From assembly GCA_958496175.1 (NCBI GenBank), contig OY292276.1:15518001-15582000 (forward strand): a stretch of DNA of 64,000 nucleotides, in the 5' to 3' direction. Source of the stretch: Sisyra terminalis (Eukaryota; Arthropoda; Insecta; Neuroptera; Sisyridae). This document shows positions 38,801 through 49,230 of this stretch, one piece after another (position 1 is the stretch's first letter; each line of letters begins with the position of its first letter). The notes under the pieces were generated by a model, which saw nothing but the letters and a program-made list of their open reading frames with translations, was not told the origin of the DNA and did not search any database. The translations under genes and the position numbers were made by a program.

Positions 38801-39103
38801 TAAATGATGTGCTTGAATCGTAATCGTAAGGATTTGGATAATTTTTTGAGGTGAAGTAACCGATCTGATCTTGAGGAGTGGTCGATGGAATGTAGGTGGT
38901 TACTGAAGTATTTGTCGTTTCAAACAGAAGTGTAGATGAGTCGAGAAAATATGTCGTTGATGTTTCAAACGTAGATATATTGGATTCACAATTTACATCC
39001 TTGAATACTAAGAACAAATCTTATAGTAAATGTAATAGGATAGAAAAAAAATTAACTCACTTAACGTAAATAAAAGTACCAGCAAACAATATTTTGATAT
39101 CAT
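35806..39103 (-). CDS. Single-pass membrane protein with cysteine-free CUB domain (unrecognised family)
   Basis: Minus-strand exons in order: 39061-39103, 38708-39007, 38467-38664, 36285-36807, 35987-36225, 35806-35927; phases agree, 474 aa. Signal peptide 1-14 or slightly longer (MISKYCLLVLLFTL). A Ser/Thr-rich stretch covers about 25-60. A CUB-like domain spans about 61-180 (QIGYFTSKNYPNPYDYD, EGYSLKLVLDDLNI, GFKITWEII). A Thr/Pro-rich linker (ITTTTDSPRPTTTP) follows. Then an unassigned domain to about 310 with three cysteines (SEYCVEKN, VGYCLITW, FENCVKLT). A transmembrane segment lies near 321-344 (YSLCGLIGLIILISILW). The cytoplasmic tail of about 130 residues has KRRRL, tyrosines and ENTAY, an NPxY-like sequence. 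Exon 3 uses a weak acceptor (after AAGTAAG). Role unknown; the layout suggests a cell-surface receptor or adhesion protein. A MITE lies in intron 3. Confidence 0.78.
37122..37353. repeat. Palindromic MITE, family A, copy 3
   Basis: The left arm starts GTGGCTTATGTTCCTTTTAG and includes GGCAACGTTGCATTTTCTAC. The right arm mirrors it (GTAGAAAATGTAATGTTGCC, then AAAAGGAACATGAGCCAAA). The centre is the reverse complement of copies 1 and 2. It is the best-preserved palindrome of the three and lies in intron 3 of the CUB gene. Confidence 0.8.
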
Positions 39104-40887
39104 TTTAAATATTTTTGAATTTCAAGTAAACTATTTGATGTTTCATGCATTGACATATTTTTGCTTACACAAAAAGATAGATTATTAGACTTATATACAA
39201 TTCACTTCAAATACATATGTATTATCCTGATTAGATAAATTACCTGTTTATGACTTATATTAGTATTCGAATAGATTAAAATAAAGACTCCGATTGTGAT
39301 TAAAGATATGAATAAATAGACAAATCAAGAAAGATATTTTAACTTAACTAGAAAACTTGTGAATTTGTGGGTTTTTATTCTCCTTTTGTTTTCTTTAAAA
39401 AATATGATAAAAAGGATTTTTAGTCCAAATTGAATATTTTTAAAATATATTTGATCATTGACACAATATTGTTTGATTCAATGGTGTAATGTAAGTTGGT
39501 AAAAAAAATAATATTTTCTTTAACAAATTGACATTTCTCGGAAATTTTTCGAAAATATGATACCTACATTTTAAAAAGAAAATAATGAGTTCACTGCAAA
39601 TTTACTTTCATTAATGTTAACACAATTGCCTATACGCCTACACACAAACTACTAAATATCGCAAGTATAACGGCAACCAATATAAATGAACGCATTAAAG
39701 ACAAAGATAAATTCTATATTGATAGCTTACTGAAATATTTTTCGATGAAATAAATAAAGCATTTGATGAATTATTTAATTATGTAAGATGCCTTACATTC
39801 AAATCTTTGAATTTTCTAGGTAGTGAATTTATTGACAGTTCGTTTGATTGTATGCTAATATTTCATGATTCAAATGATTCGATTACTTTGTGAATTGAAA
39901 CTGAGATTTGGCAATGTCCAATCACAGAAATTAAGGATGAAAGATCAAACGAGGTTGTTATATTTAGTATGAAATTTTGGGCAGTGAAAAGAATTATTTG
40001 TACCCTTCGCCAATCAGGATTCATCATTTACAATGTTCAGTAGGTTCAATAGTCCATATTGTACTTATAAATAAGATTGTAAGGCCTGTTTGAAATTTTA
40101 AATAAAAAAAAAAGTTGTTTTTTTATATACAACTGGATCAATTAATTCTTCGCTATTTCTAAATTCTTCAAATCGTCACAGTGAAAAATAAAGCAATGAG
40201 TTAAATCAATTATTCTAAATTTAAATTAAATAACTAAACAAAATAAAAAAAAAAATGGATTTATTTTGTACTTATTAATTGTATATTCAAAAGAAATTTT
40301 AACTTATATATAATTATAATTAAATATGAACTCATTAAATTATGAAACATGTTCTCAATTTTCTCGAATAATGAATTGGATATTGATTACAATTCGATGT
40401 TAAATAAAAGATTCACAGACCAAAAGGTATTAATTTGTGATCGTCATTTGAATCTTTTAATTGCAAATTAAGAAATTTATTTTCTGGGGGTGAGGGTGGG
40501 GTGGCTTTGTAGCGACTTAACTTTTTGTGAAGAAATTTCGCTTTGAACATATCAAAAATTCAATATAATTAAACTTCATAAATTTTACATAAAGATATGT
40601 TTTTCCCAATTTTACAAATTTATGTTAATATTTTTGCTGTTTATTTTAAAGCGCTTTTTAATTCGAACCCCTTATCTATAATCACATATCGATGAGCTTT
40701 GAATGACGTCAGTGCACAAACCGTTTCTTATAGCGTATACGTATCCCTATGAGCATTTAACATTAAGTGGGAGTGGTTTTCTTAAATTTTTAAAATTTCA
40801 ACAATCAAAACAAATGAACATCTTGAAATCTCACAATCCCATTGGTCGATAGCCTCCTGTATTGAGAAGTGTGCGAGCTGCCATCAG
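39104..40887. other. Start of a long gene-poor region
   Basis: Upstream side of the CUB gene, then AT-rich sequence. A less AT-rich patch at 40640-40880 (TTGAATGACGTCAGTGCAC) may belong to a transposon that ends in the palindrome at 40888. Confidence 0.4.
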
Positions 40888-40933
40888 ATATTAGAGCTTT
40901 GCTTTACTTGTAAGTAAAGCAAAGCTCTAATAT
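40888..40933. repeat. Perfect 22-bp inverted repeat with 2-nt spacer
   Basis: ATATTAGAGCTTTGCTTTAC plus TT at 40888-40909 is perfectly complementary to 40912-40933, separated only by GT. The spacer is too small for a normal pre-miRNA loop. A cruciform, transposon end or recent head-to-head joint is more likely. Confidence 0.85.
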
Positions 40934-41208
40934 ATAATATACAAGCTTGGCGCTAATTGCTTACTACACTAAACATATTGCATTAGGCTTAATGATAATT
41001 ACGGGAAAATATTTTCCTACAAAATTTAAAAAAAAAATCTAGGATATATAGGAAGAAATAAGTTTAATGTTTTAATGTTTATTGAAGTACAAAATATTAG
41101 TAATGTTTATCGATAATTTGGATGTGTCCATAATTTACATAATTTTATTTATTTTTTGTAGGATAGTGGACAAGAAAGGATGTAGATCCATGTACTAATT
41201 ATTAATTT

Positions 41209-41251
41209 GGCGACACGTTTCGGTCTTTTATTAGACCTTCATCGGGCTTCT
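41209..41251 (-). ncRNA. Hammerhead-ribozyme-like motif, Penelope type (probably decayed)
   Basis: On the minus strand: CCGATGA, then a stem II GGTCT/AGACC hairpin with an AATAAA loop, then GAAAC, a very short stem III and GTC, then GCCAAATT. The hammerhead core is CUGAUGA-stem II-GAAA with cleavage after a NUH triplet; here one core base differs (U to C). A flanking pairing GATTT/AAATT could form stem I. Known: Penelope-like retroelements carry hammerheads of this layout with minimal stem III. No Penelope coding region is visible nearby. Confidence 0.55.
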
Positions 41252-43869
41252 AAAATCATACAAACACATGTATTACAGAATCCTTCAAAACATTACTAAT
41301 TGTTAAATTACCTTAATATGAAGTACACAATATACATCACAATAACATCGATTTTTTTTTCTTTATCGCACACATACATTACAAATTTTTTTAAATTAAA
41401 ATTTTTTATATATTAAACTTTATTTACATTAAAATTATTTATAAAATTAGTTAAAATCGTGGTAATTAAAACATTTTTAAAAAAGGCAACGATACTAATC
41501 ATGGCTTGTATACTACACTTATAAATTAAATTTGACGTACCTAAACATCAAACGTCTAAAATTGTCACTGGTAAAATTTCGTATCGATCATTTAATATCT
41601 ATATACCAGGTCAGGACTATTTTTTTTCCGATACAACTACTTAATAGTTGATTTAAAAATTATTTAAAATATCATTATATAATATACTCAAATTGCTCGT
41701 GTCAGTCCTCTTGTTTACAGTGTCGTTAATTTTTATGAAGCACATTTCACCGATATTTCTTTTCAACCAATTCCTTTCAATTTAGTTAAAATAAAGTATT
41801 TTCAACCCCTAAATCATGCTAAAATTATAAATTTACAATCAAAGGTTTTAGTTATTTTCAAGAAAAATATTTTTTTTCTATTTTTGTGTGGATTTTCCAA
41901 GATATTAGAATTTTATTAGTACCTACACATTTAAGTGTCATTAAATTATCTTTCTGGTCCGATTCACCATGGTAAGAGATTGCCCTAGGCCCTTTGGTAT
42001 TGAAAATCGATAATTTAGGAACTATTTTCCAATTCTTCTAACACATTTAACCATAAGAATGTAAAAAATAAATAAATCCAATGTCTACTAGAGCTTCCAT
42101 AGTAAAATTTACTTGTCTTTAGTAAATATGGGTAATTTGCTCAAAGTTGTTAAGAGTCTAAAGGATAGTTAAGGGGTCAATCATATGGAATGATTATATG
42201 AACTCTTTTACTCTAATTTTGAGTAATGATGGTAAATAGTTCTTACCTAAGTGAAATGTTGAAACGTAAACATTAATTTGAAGATTCGACTTTGGTGATT
42301 GTAAACAAAAATTTATTTTTATTGATCCAGAAAAATTGTAGTATCTAGGATGTTTGCGTTTAAGTTTATGGAGTTAAAGGTTTAAAAGGAAAAACAGTTT
42401 TCGAAAATATTATTTTTATTAATTTGAGTCGAATGTTACATCTTATGCCATGATTTACTGCAAAAAATGTAAAAACATTTAAATTGTCGTGCATTACTAT
42501 TCAGGAACGGTTTCACTTCAATGCTATAAAAACTTCTTCAGCAGAGCGCGCAATAAACACGCAAAGGGAAGTCGTTATTGCCATGTGGTTTGCGAAAGAT
42601 GTACAGGTTCTTCATTTGTCAATAATCTGATGAGATATATTGTTGAACATTGATTTCCATTTGGTTATGGTAACTATCATTGGCTTCCAGTGCACTTATA
42701 TCAATATGTTCAAACGGCATGATATGATGACACCAAAGCGAATTCCTAAGATATTCCAAAGACTCTTCCTCTGTGCCGAACACCTATTTAAAGATGTTTT
42801 TCCTTTTATTGGAAAAGAAGAAATTATTTATTTTTCCATTTATCCATACCTTTATAAATAACGCAGCCAATAATTGTAAATCACCTTCATTTTAACGTTT
42901 TGCTAATTTTCCATAATTGTAGTTAAAGTTTTGTAAGTAAAATAAATTAAACTATTTCGGACGAACATTGTGCATATAGTTATTATAAGTGCGCTAAAAT
43001 AAAGCAATATCACTTACAAAAATTATCTATTTCGTGAAAAATAATAAATACGAATCCAAAAAATTTGGATCATTAAAAATTGTAACATATAATTTTGATC
43101 TGCTTTATAAATAAAGTAGAACAGATTTATATGTCGGATATTATAAATTATCGAATAGAATATCGAGTTTTCTTCTTAGATATTGCTTCGACATATGCAC
43201 ATTGGTCATTTCTACAATTGTTTTGCATAAGTGTGACTGAATTTCATTGATAAACTGATACATGATTAATTTAGATAGATAAGTAGATGGTAGTCTATTT
43301 AATGATTAACTTTAATCATTAAATTTTATAAAATGGATTAACTTTAATCTGACTTTAAATAATCTAAGCATTGAATTGATTTTCGGTTTCGTTAAGTGGA
43401 AATGGTATTACCTTTTTTTTAATATGCTGTAACATTTTTGGCAGTCATTTATAACTGGCGGGTTCGTTTAGGACTTGTGCTAGGACATACAACAATGCAG
43501 CAATTTATATAATTACGAAAATGTTTATTTATTTCACACAATACACTCATTTATTTTTACAACAATAACTTCACTATTTAAAGTAGATTGGTTATCACTG
43601 ACTGTTCATATTGACCGTTTGTTTATCTATAACTTCCTGTTTATATTTTTCTTCATCTACTCATGATTGAGCCATTTTTATAGTGGTTTCGACTTTCCAG
43701 CATTTTTGATTTTTCGATCTGGCTGGAATACTTTTATTATCCGGTTTATTCATATATGTCCAGTTTCATTATCCTTCATATCAGTACAATAATTAATACC
43801 ATAAATTAACTTGATGGTTAGTCTTCGACATGTAAATGTGTTCCTATTGACAAACTCTCCTGGTTTGCT
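41252..43869. other. Gene-poor stretch
   Basis: AT-rich. A 73-codon open frame at 42640-42861 and a slightly GC-richer patch at 42530-42780 have no recognisable motifs. Nothing else supported. Confidence 0.4.
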
Positions 43870-45045
43870 TCTGGATCTATTGCAACCAGTTCTTGCGGCA
43901 GATTTTTTTTTAATAGTTTATCCATTTTGATGTTCAGTACAGGGCAGATTGCTGGCTTGTTGTAACTTGGCGATTTTTCATAGTGTACCTGACTTCTCAG
44001 CCTCGTAATTTCTTTTGTACTCTTAGATTTTTGTGGTGAGTGTCGTTTGTTACGAACTAAGGTCCATTAGCGATGTTCTGGAGAATCTTCGAATGGATTC
44101 GCTATTCAGACTCATAGTTCAATTTCATATGTTCAGATGGATATGGTTATGGTCTTGTAAAGCAATAGTTTATTTTCTAAAGATAGTTATGAATAATGTC
44201 CCATAAGGCATAAGTACATATGTTTATGTAGTTTTCAGGTGAGCCTTTTGTCCAGGTGGAGTCCAAAGTATTTCGTCTATTTAAATTATTGATCTTCACA
44301 TCTCCACGCCTTTCAGTGTAGCTGCTGGACAGTTTCTTTTTCAAAGAGTAAAGTTAACTAGGGATGATTTAGTTTCGTTTACTCGGATTTTCCACTTTTC
44401 TGTCCACGATTCAATTAAATTGAGGTGAAGTTGCAGGTGAGCCACTGCACTTGTACAGCCTCGAGAGCAGCCATTATTGCTGAATCGTCGGCAAAAATAT
44501 CTGTGATAGTTTCGTTGGATGTTTGATAGGTCAACAGTGAGTTGTAGATACAATATAGGACCCAGAACACTACCTTGGGGGACACCTGACTTAATTGAAG
44601 AAATACTAAAAGCTTTTTCGTTTACTTTTGTTTCAAATTGGCAATTCGCTTAGAAGAATTGCAGTATCTTGAAGTTGGGGGGAAGATACTTTTTTTTTAG
44701 TTAGTAGACCAAGCCGGTATGCCATACCTCATCAAACATTTGACTTATATCCAAGAAGACTGAAGAACAATGCTTTGTTTTTCATAGCAGCGTTTAAAGT
44801 GTGCACTACTCTATGGTATAGGTGGATGGTGGAATGTTTTTATCGAAATCCAAACTGGTGATTGGGAATTTACGCAATTGTTGGAAGAAGTTTCTGTTGG
44901 ATAGGATACGGTAGGAAGGATATTCTCTGGATAAGACCATTTGTTCTCCAAATTTAAATATGTAAGAATCATTACTTCTACTAGTTCACCAGCTGTACAA
45001 AGAATGATGGAATAACACTTCTTCATTAAAATTTGCATCAATCAA
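43870..45045 (-). pseudogene. Jockey-clade non-LTR reverse transcriptase relic, copy 1
   Basis: Reading several minus-strand frames in order gives the jockey RT landmarks: HQFGFR..HSTIH; LDISQMFDEVWHTGLVY; IKSGVPQGSVLGPILY; IFADDSAIMAA (catalytic Asp pair); LQLHLNLIESWTEKWKIRVN; GLHLDKRLTWK; LSLENKLLLYKTI. Numerous frameshifts and stops make it dead. The endonuclease and gag parts are absent, and no poly-A tail was identified. It ends next to the TIR element at 45101. Confidence 0.88.
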
Positions 45046-45100
45046 TGATATTTTTGGAATAGTTGCATAACAAGACAGAACAAGCCTTTATTTATTAAAG

Positions 45101-45835
45101 TTTAAGGGTGGATCACCGTCAGAAAAAAAAATCGATTTTTTTTTCCATTAATGTCTTCTTATAACATTCAAGAATAACGTGTTAAAAGGATTTGTCGATA
45201 TTCGAAATATTTCGAGTTATAGACCTATATATACATATATACATAAAAATTGAATAAATTGATAATAACATAAAAAAAAACTTAAAAAAACTTTAAATGC
45301 GTTTTTCTCGAAATCAACTTTTTAAAACTGGGAGACAAGATTTCTCAGAAACTATCCGACGGATTGACTTGAAACTGGAGAGTGTTATAGTTCAACACGT
45401 CTTCTTGGTACTGAACCTCTGAAATTGGCCAAACATCCCCCCCTCAAAGTGGGAGAGGGGGAAAGGTCCAAAAAAAGGTCATTTTTTTTAACTTTTTTTT
45501 CAAAGTCACGCCATTTTGTGAATTTTCAACTTTTTTCAGATTTTCGAGGTTCAGTACCAAGAAGACGCATTATCAAAACCTACATTCTTTGGAAAATTAT
45601 GATCCGACTTCCGGTTTCCGAGAAAACTTGTCTGCCGTTTGCCTCCTCATTTTTGAGGACCCTTTTTCAAAGCGCTGTAAAAGGGGGAGGGGGGACATAT
45701 CGGGGCAAATAAAAAAAATAGTTCAAAACTTCAACTTTTACATGCCGAAGACCGTTTTTTAATATCTCTAAGAAAAATGGCAGCAGTTTTAAAAAAGTTA
45801 TTTTTTTTACGTTCTGACGGTGATCTACCCTTAAA
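45101..45835. mobile_element. 735-bp element with 24-bp terminal inverted repeats
   Basis: The left end TTTAAGGGTGGATCACCGTC plus AGAA and the reverse complement of the right end (TTTAAGGGTAGATCACCGTC plus AGAA) differ at one position. A nested inverted pair lies inside: CGTCTTCTTGGTACTGAACC at about 45399-45418 and GGTTCAGTACCAAGAAGACG at about 45550-45569. There is also an ATGCGTTTTTCTCGAAATC segment related to 62430-62460. The open frame at 45425-45712 looks like low-complexity filler. The superfamily is not identified and no clear target duplication was found. Confidence 0.75.
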
Positions 45836-47589
45836 CTCAATATTTTTACGTATTTTCTGATGTACACGTTTGCCAAAAGTTTTTTTTTAAAATTGGAATA
45901 TTTCGAAACACTTAAAAAGCATGGTTTTTGTTTTATTTATATATTAAATGGTTTTGTTTGGATTATATTTTCTACAATCATTCATATTTTTTTCTAACTT
46001 CAATTGCATAATCCTCAAATCAAAAATTGTATATATCAAGCCTTTAAAGCTTTTTACTACTCAACAAAGGAAACCCAACGTTCTCTTATGTAGGGCTCCA
46101 ATTTGAATTACTCGAAAGTATTGGAATCTTCTATTTCGTATTTATAGTTTTGTGTAAGTTTTAAGACAGTTTGTGTTTATTTAATCTTAGTGCAAGATTA
46201 TACTATTTTTAATTTAAAAAGAATTAATCAACCAATATATTATCTTTTCCGAAATTCAAAAATTTAATTTAAATGTCAAAAATTAATTATAAAATTGTCT
46301 ATAGGACAGGTAGTAAAATTGTAATCTTGAAGTTTGAGAAATCAAATAGAGGTTTCTCATTGAAAATTCAGAGACGAAACCCCTGATGTATCTGATATGA
46401 TGATTAAATTATCTTTTTCTTGTACCAATACGTCTTTTATTCGAAAACAAGGTATTTTATAAAGTCGTATTCTAAAGAAAAGAAAATTCCATTTTAAAGT
46501 AGAATTCACTTTGGTTAGATACACAAGAATCAAAAATTGAAACAATAACAATATAGCTTGGATATTTCATATTATCCAAAACATATCTTTTCATATTCCA
46601 AAATTTTCTTTATCTGTTATATTACTAGCTTGTATGAATATGTAGTAGTAGAGTATGCACCCCACATACAGAGGTCATTTATGCATTGTAGAATTTTGTT
46701 CAAAGTAGCATGCTGTTTGCTTCGAACTTATGAATTATTGGTCCAGTTTTTTCTACCTTCAATGTATATCCATCGATCTTTATTACTCTGTCTATGGAAC
46801 TCCGATAACACACATAACAAATGGTTTATAATACTCTTACTAGTAGTAATATAAGAACTTTAAAATCGTGTACGTAAGTTCAAATATGACACAAGTTACG
46901 TTTATTGTTTGCGACATTTCTGTTTTCATTTCGTATTTTATCAATGCACGTCACATAATTTTCATTGATTGCTGATCGGACTTTTATGTTCCCCCGAGTA
47001 CAATGAAAATGTGCCCCGTAACATATTCTTTGACCGTGTTCAATATCTTGTCTATTTTCTGAAATAATGATAGTCAACCATCTGCTAATCTTTTACACGT
47101 ATGCACTTTAGTGTTACACAATTGATAAACAATTACATATACGAGTAGTTCTCAACACATATTCGGATTTTTTAATCACAAAAATATAAAAGCAAAATAT
47201 TTAATTTTTCAATAATAATCTTATGCTGGCAAAAGCAAGAATCATGAAATTTAATTAAGTGTTAAAGACTATCATGTAAGCTTCGAACTGAAAAGCTTGC
47301 AACTAATTGTTATCAAAGAAATTAAATTGGAGTAATGTCGGGTGGGTTACCAAAATAATATTGTCTCATCATTTCAAATGGATTAAAGGATAACGAGAAC
47401 ATTAACAGATTTAGACTCATTATCTCGTTAACGGTTTACTATGAAAACAAATACAATTAGAGCATAAAAGAAATTGCTTATCATTATGTTGTAATATTGT
47501 TGCCTTTCAATGTTGGATAGTTGCGGATAGTTACGCAAAAACTTTGCAAATTAATATTAAAAGTTATCTTAAGCTTAATGGTGTACGAT
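45836..47589. other. Gene-poor stretch
   Basis: AT-rich. A 98-codon frame at 46558-46854 has no recognisable features, and no repeat matches were noticed. Confidence 0.4.
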
Positions 47590-47714
47590 CGGTCAGGGTG
47601 GTTGCTTGAATTTGAGTTCAAGCCTTGTGATCAGAAATTTTTTCCGTTTAAAGATCTTAATCAACATTAGAGACTTTGAAGACATTATATAGCGATGGTA
47701 AGTAACAATTAAAA
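47590..47714 (+). repeat. tRNA-derived SINE, copy 3 (diverged)
   Basis: GAGTTCAAGCCTTGTGATC is a box B-like segment. The 3' end TTATATAGCGATGGTAAGTA then ACAATTAAAA matches ATAAAGCGACGGTAACCAAC then AACTAAAAA of copy 1. Box A is only weakly recognisable. Confidence 0.55.
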
Positions 47715-47899
47715 GAGCTTATTTTAAACAATATGGAGCTTCAAAATAACTCGATCAAACACTTAACGTTCAAATATTTTTTTCTTCAGAACTTTCTTCA
47801 ATTACTTCTACAAGACTTAAGATTTGTTGTCAAGTGGAGTGGTAAAGCGTTAATCCAAATTACGTATTAGGAAGAACTTGACTAATTTTTATCCAAGTG
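47715..47899 (-). pseudogene. Jockey RT relic, copy 2, downstream part
   Basis: Immediately beyond the mariner, the minus strand reads LPNT.FGLTLYHST.QQI, then LSLVEVIEESSEEKNI. This lines up with the jockey segment LIPDHQFGFR..HSTIQQ that should follow the part at 48775-49230. It shows that the mariner interrupted one jockey copy. Confidence 0.65.
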
Positions 47900-48770
47900 T
47901 TAGGTGTACCGGAAAATAATGTCGTTTTTTTAATACACAATTAAAATTAAAAATTTTGATACAACTTTTGATTTTAAATCAATGATATAATCAGCCTCAA
48001 TAGTATCAACGTTTTGACATCTAAAAGTGCAAACTTTTAATGCCAAATTAGTAAAAATCAATTTAATACTAAGGAATTTTATCAAAAAATTACATGTTGA
48101 ACATCACTTAAGCTTTCAAATTTGTTACCACTTAGTAAAAGTTGTAACGATTGAAATAAGCAGAAATTTGATGAAATAACATTGAACGATTATATTGGGT
48201 ATGGTGGGTATGGTAATATCATCTCCTTGCTTTAATTTATTAATTTTTTTCCAGGACTTTTCTTTTGCACAGGGGTCGTGCATTACCGTGTTGCAGCATA
48301 GAACTTTCACAATTAGCAGTTCTTTGGCATTTTTGGATATTTGGTTGGTGAACCAAAATTGACAGCACTTCGACTATCTGGCATGGATTTGGTACCACTT
48401 GTTCCCTTAAAATCTTATTGTTTTTCTTTTTTCTTTCTTTCTCCGTTGGTATCGGTTGGAGAAATAAAAATTATCGAATTAATAAAAATTATCGAATTTG
48501 AAAATAAACATTGAAAATGTGATTAGTTACGACTTTTCGTTGTGCTTCTATGAAACTCCAAAAGTATACAATACCGAATTAGTATTTCTTCGGGTTTTTG
48601 GTCTTATTGTTTCATTATAGATTTCGGAATAAAAAATATTTCGTATTTTTTTATAAGTTAATAAGTCACTCTAATCATAAAATGTTTTTAGCACCACTTT
48701 GAAATAACTTATGACCAGATAAATGGAAATTGAATGGGCTAAAAATTGAATTACTTTCCGGTACACCTAA
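47900..48770 (-). mobile_element. Mariner relic inserted in a jockey copy
   Basis: Terminal inverted repeats TTAGGTGTACCGGAAAATAA (left) and TTAGGTGTACCGGAAAGTAA (right, reverse-complemented) are mariner-like. On the minus strand, SMLQHGNARPLCKRKVLEKN followed in another frame by HTHHTQYNRSM corresponds to the mariner LQHDNARPH...HPPYSPD...RSM region. The catalytic Asp of HDNA is Gly here. At 871 bp it is shorter than a full mariner (about 1.3 kb), so it is deleted and frameshifted. The TA duplication is clear only on the right. Confidence 0.8.
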
Positions 48771-48774
48771 TATT

Positions 48775-49230
48775 AAGCCGCTGTTTAGCTAGTTGATGTT
48801 CAGGATGCTGATAGATCGGTTGCTCGTGATTTTATTCTCCAGTTTAAAATTTTTATGAACAACAATTTTGTGAGCTTTTTCCCAGGTGGAGGGAAAGTAT
48901 CCTATACTTAGACAGAGATTAAAGATGGATGTCAGAAGATATATTATTTTAATTGGGTAGCTTTTTTGCAAAGCATTGGTGATTTAATCAGAGCCAGAAG
49001 ATTTTTTAGATTTTAGGGTCTTGATTTATTGTTTCAATTCATAACAAATTTTATTTGGTTCTCTGATATAAGAAGAAAGTTTTATGATCTAGGATCGAAT
49101 TGTACGCAGATTTGGCTGAAGACCTATCCAAAAAAGTTTGAAAATTCAGAACAATTTTTTTATGGAGTTTTTCGTATGTCCTTCTTCTTGAAGTGAAGGA
49201 ATTTGGCTTATAATTTGTAAAACAGTATTG
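48775..49230 (-). pseudogene. Jockey RT relic, copy 2, upstream part
   Basis: The minus strand reads KTLKSKKSSGSD, LQKSYPIKIIYLLTSIFN, LCLSIGYFPSTWEKAHKIVV and NRSISILNI. This is the jockey RT beginning (LK..KAPG.D, LT.IFN..L.LGYFP..WK.A.I, YRPISLL). Stops and substitutions abound. The frame breaks exactly at the mariner end. Confidence 0.82.

Noticed and set aside
40888..40933. microRNA precursor
   Set aside because: The 2-nt spacer cannot form a normal pre-miRNA loop and the stem is perfect without bulges.
42640..42861. 73-codon plus-strand open frame
   Set aside because: Neither strand shows a family motif; start and end are arbitrary.
45425..45712. 95-codon open frame inside the TIR element
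   Set aside because: Consists of low-complexity translation of poly-A/T runs between inverted repeats.
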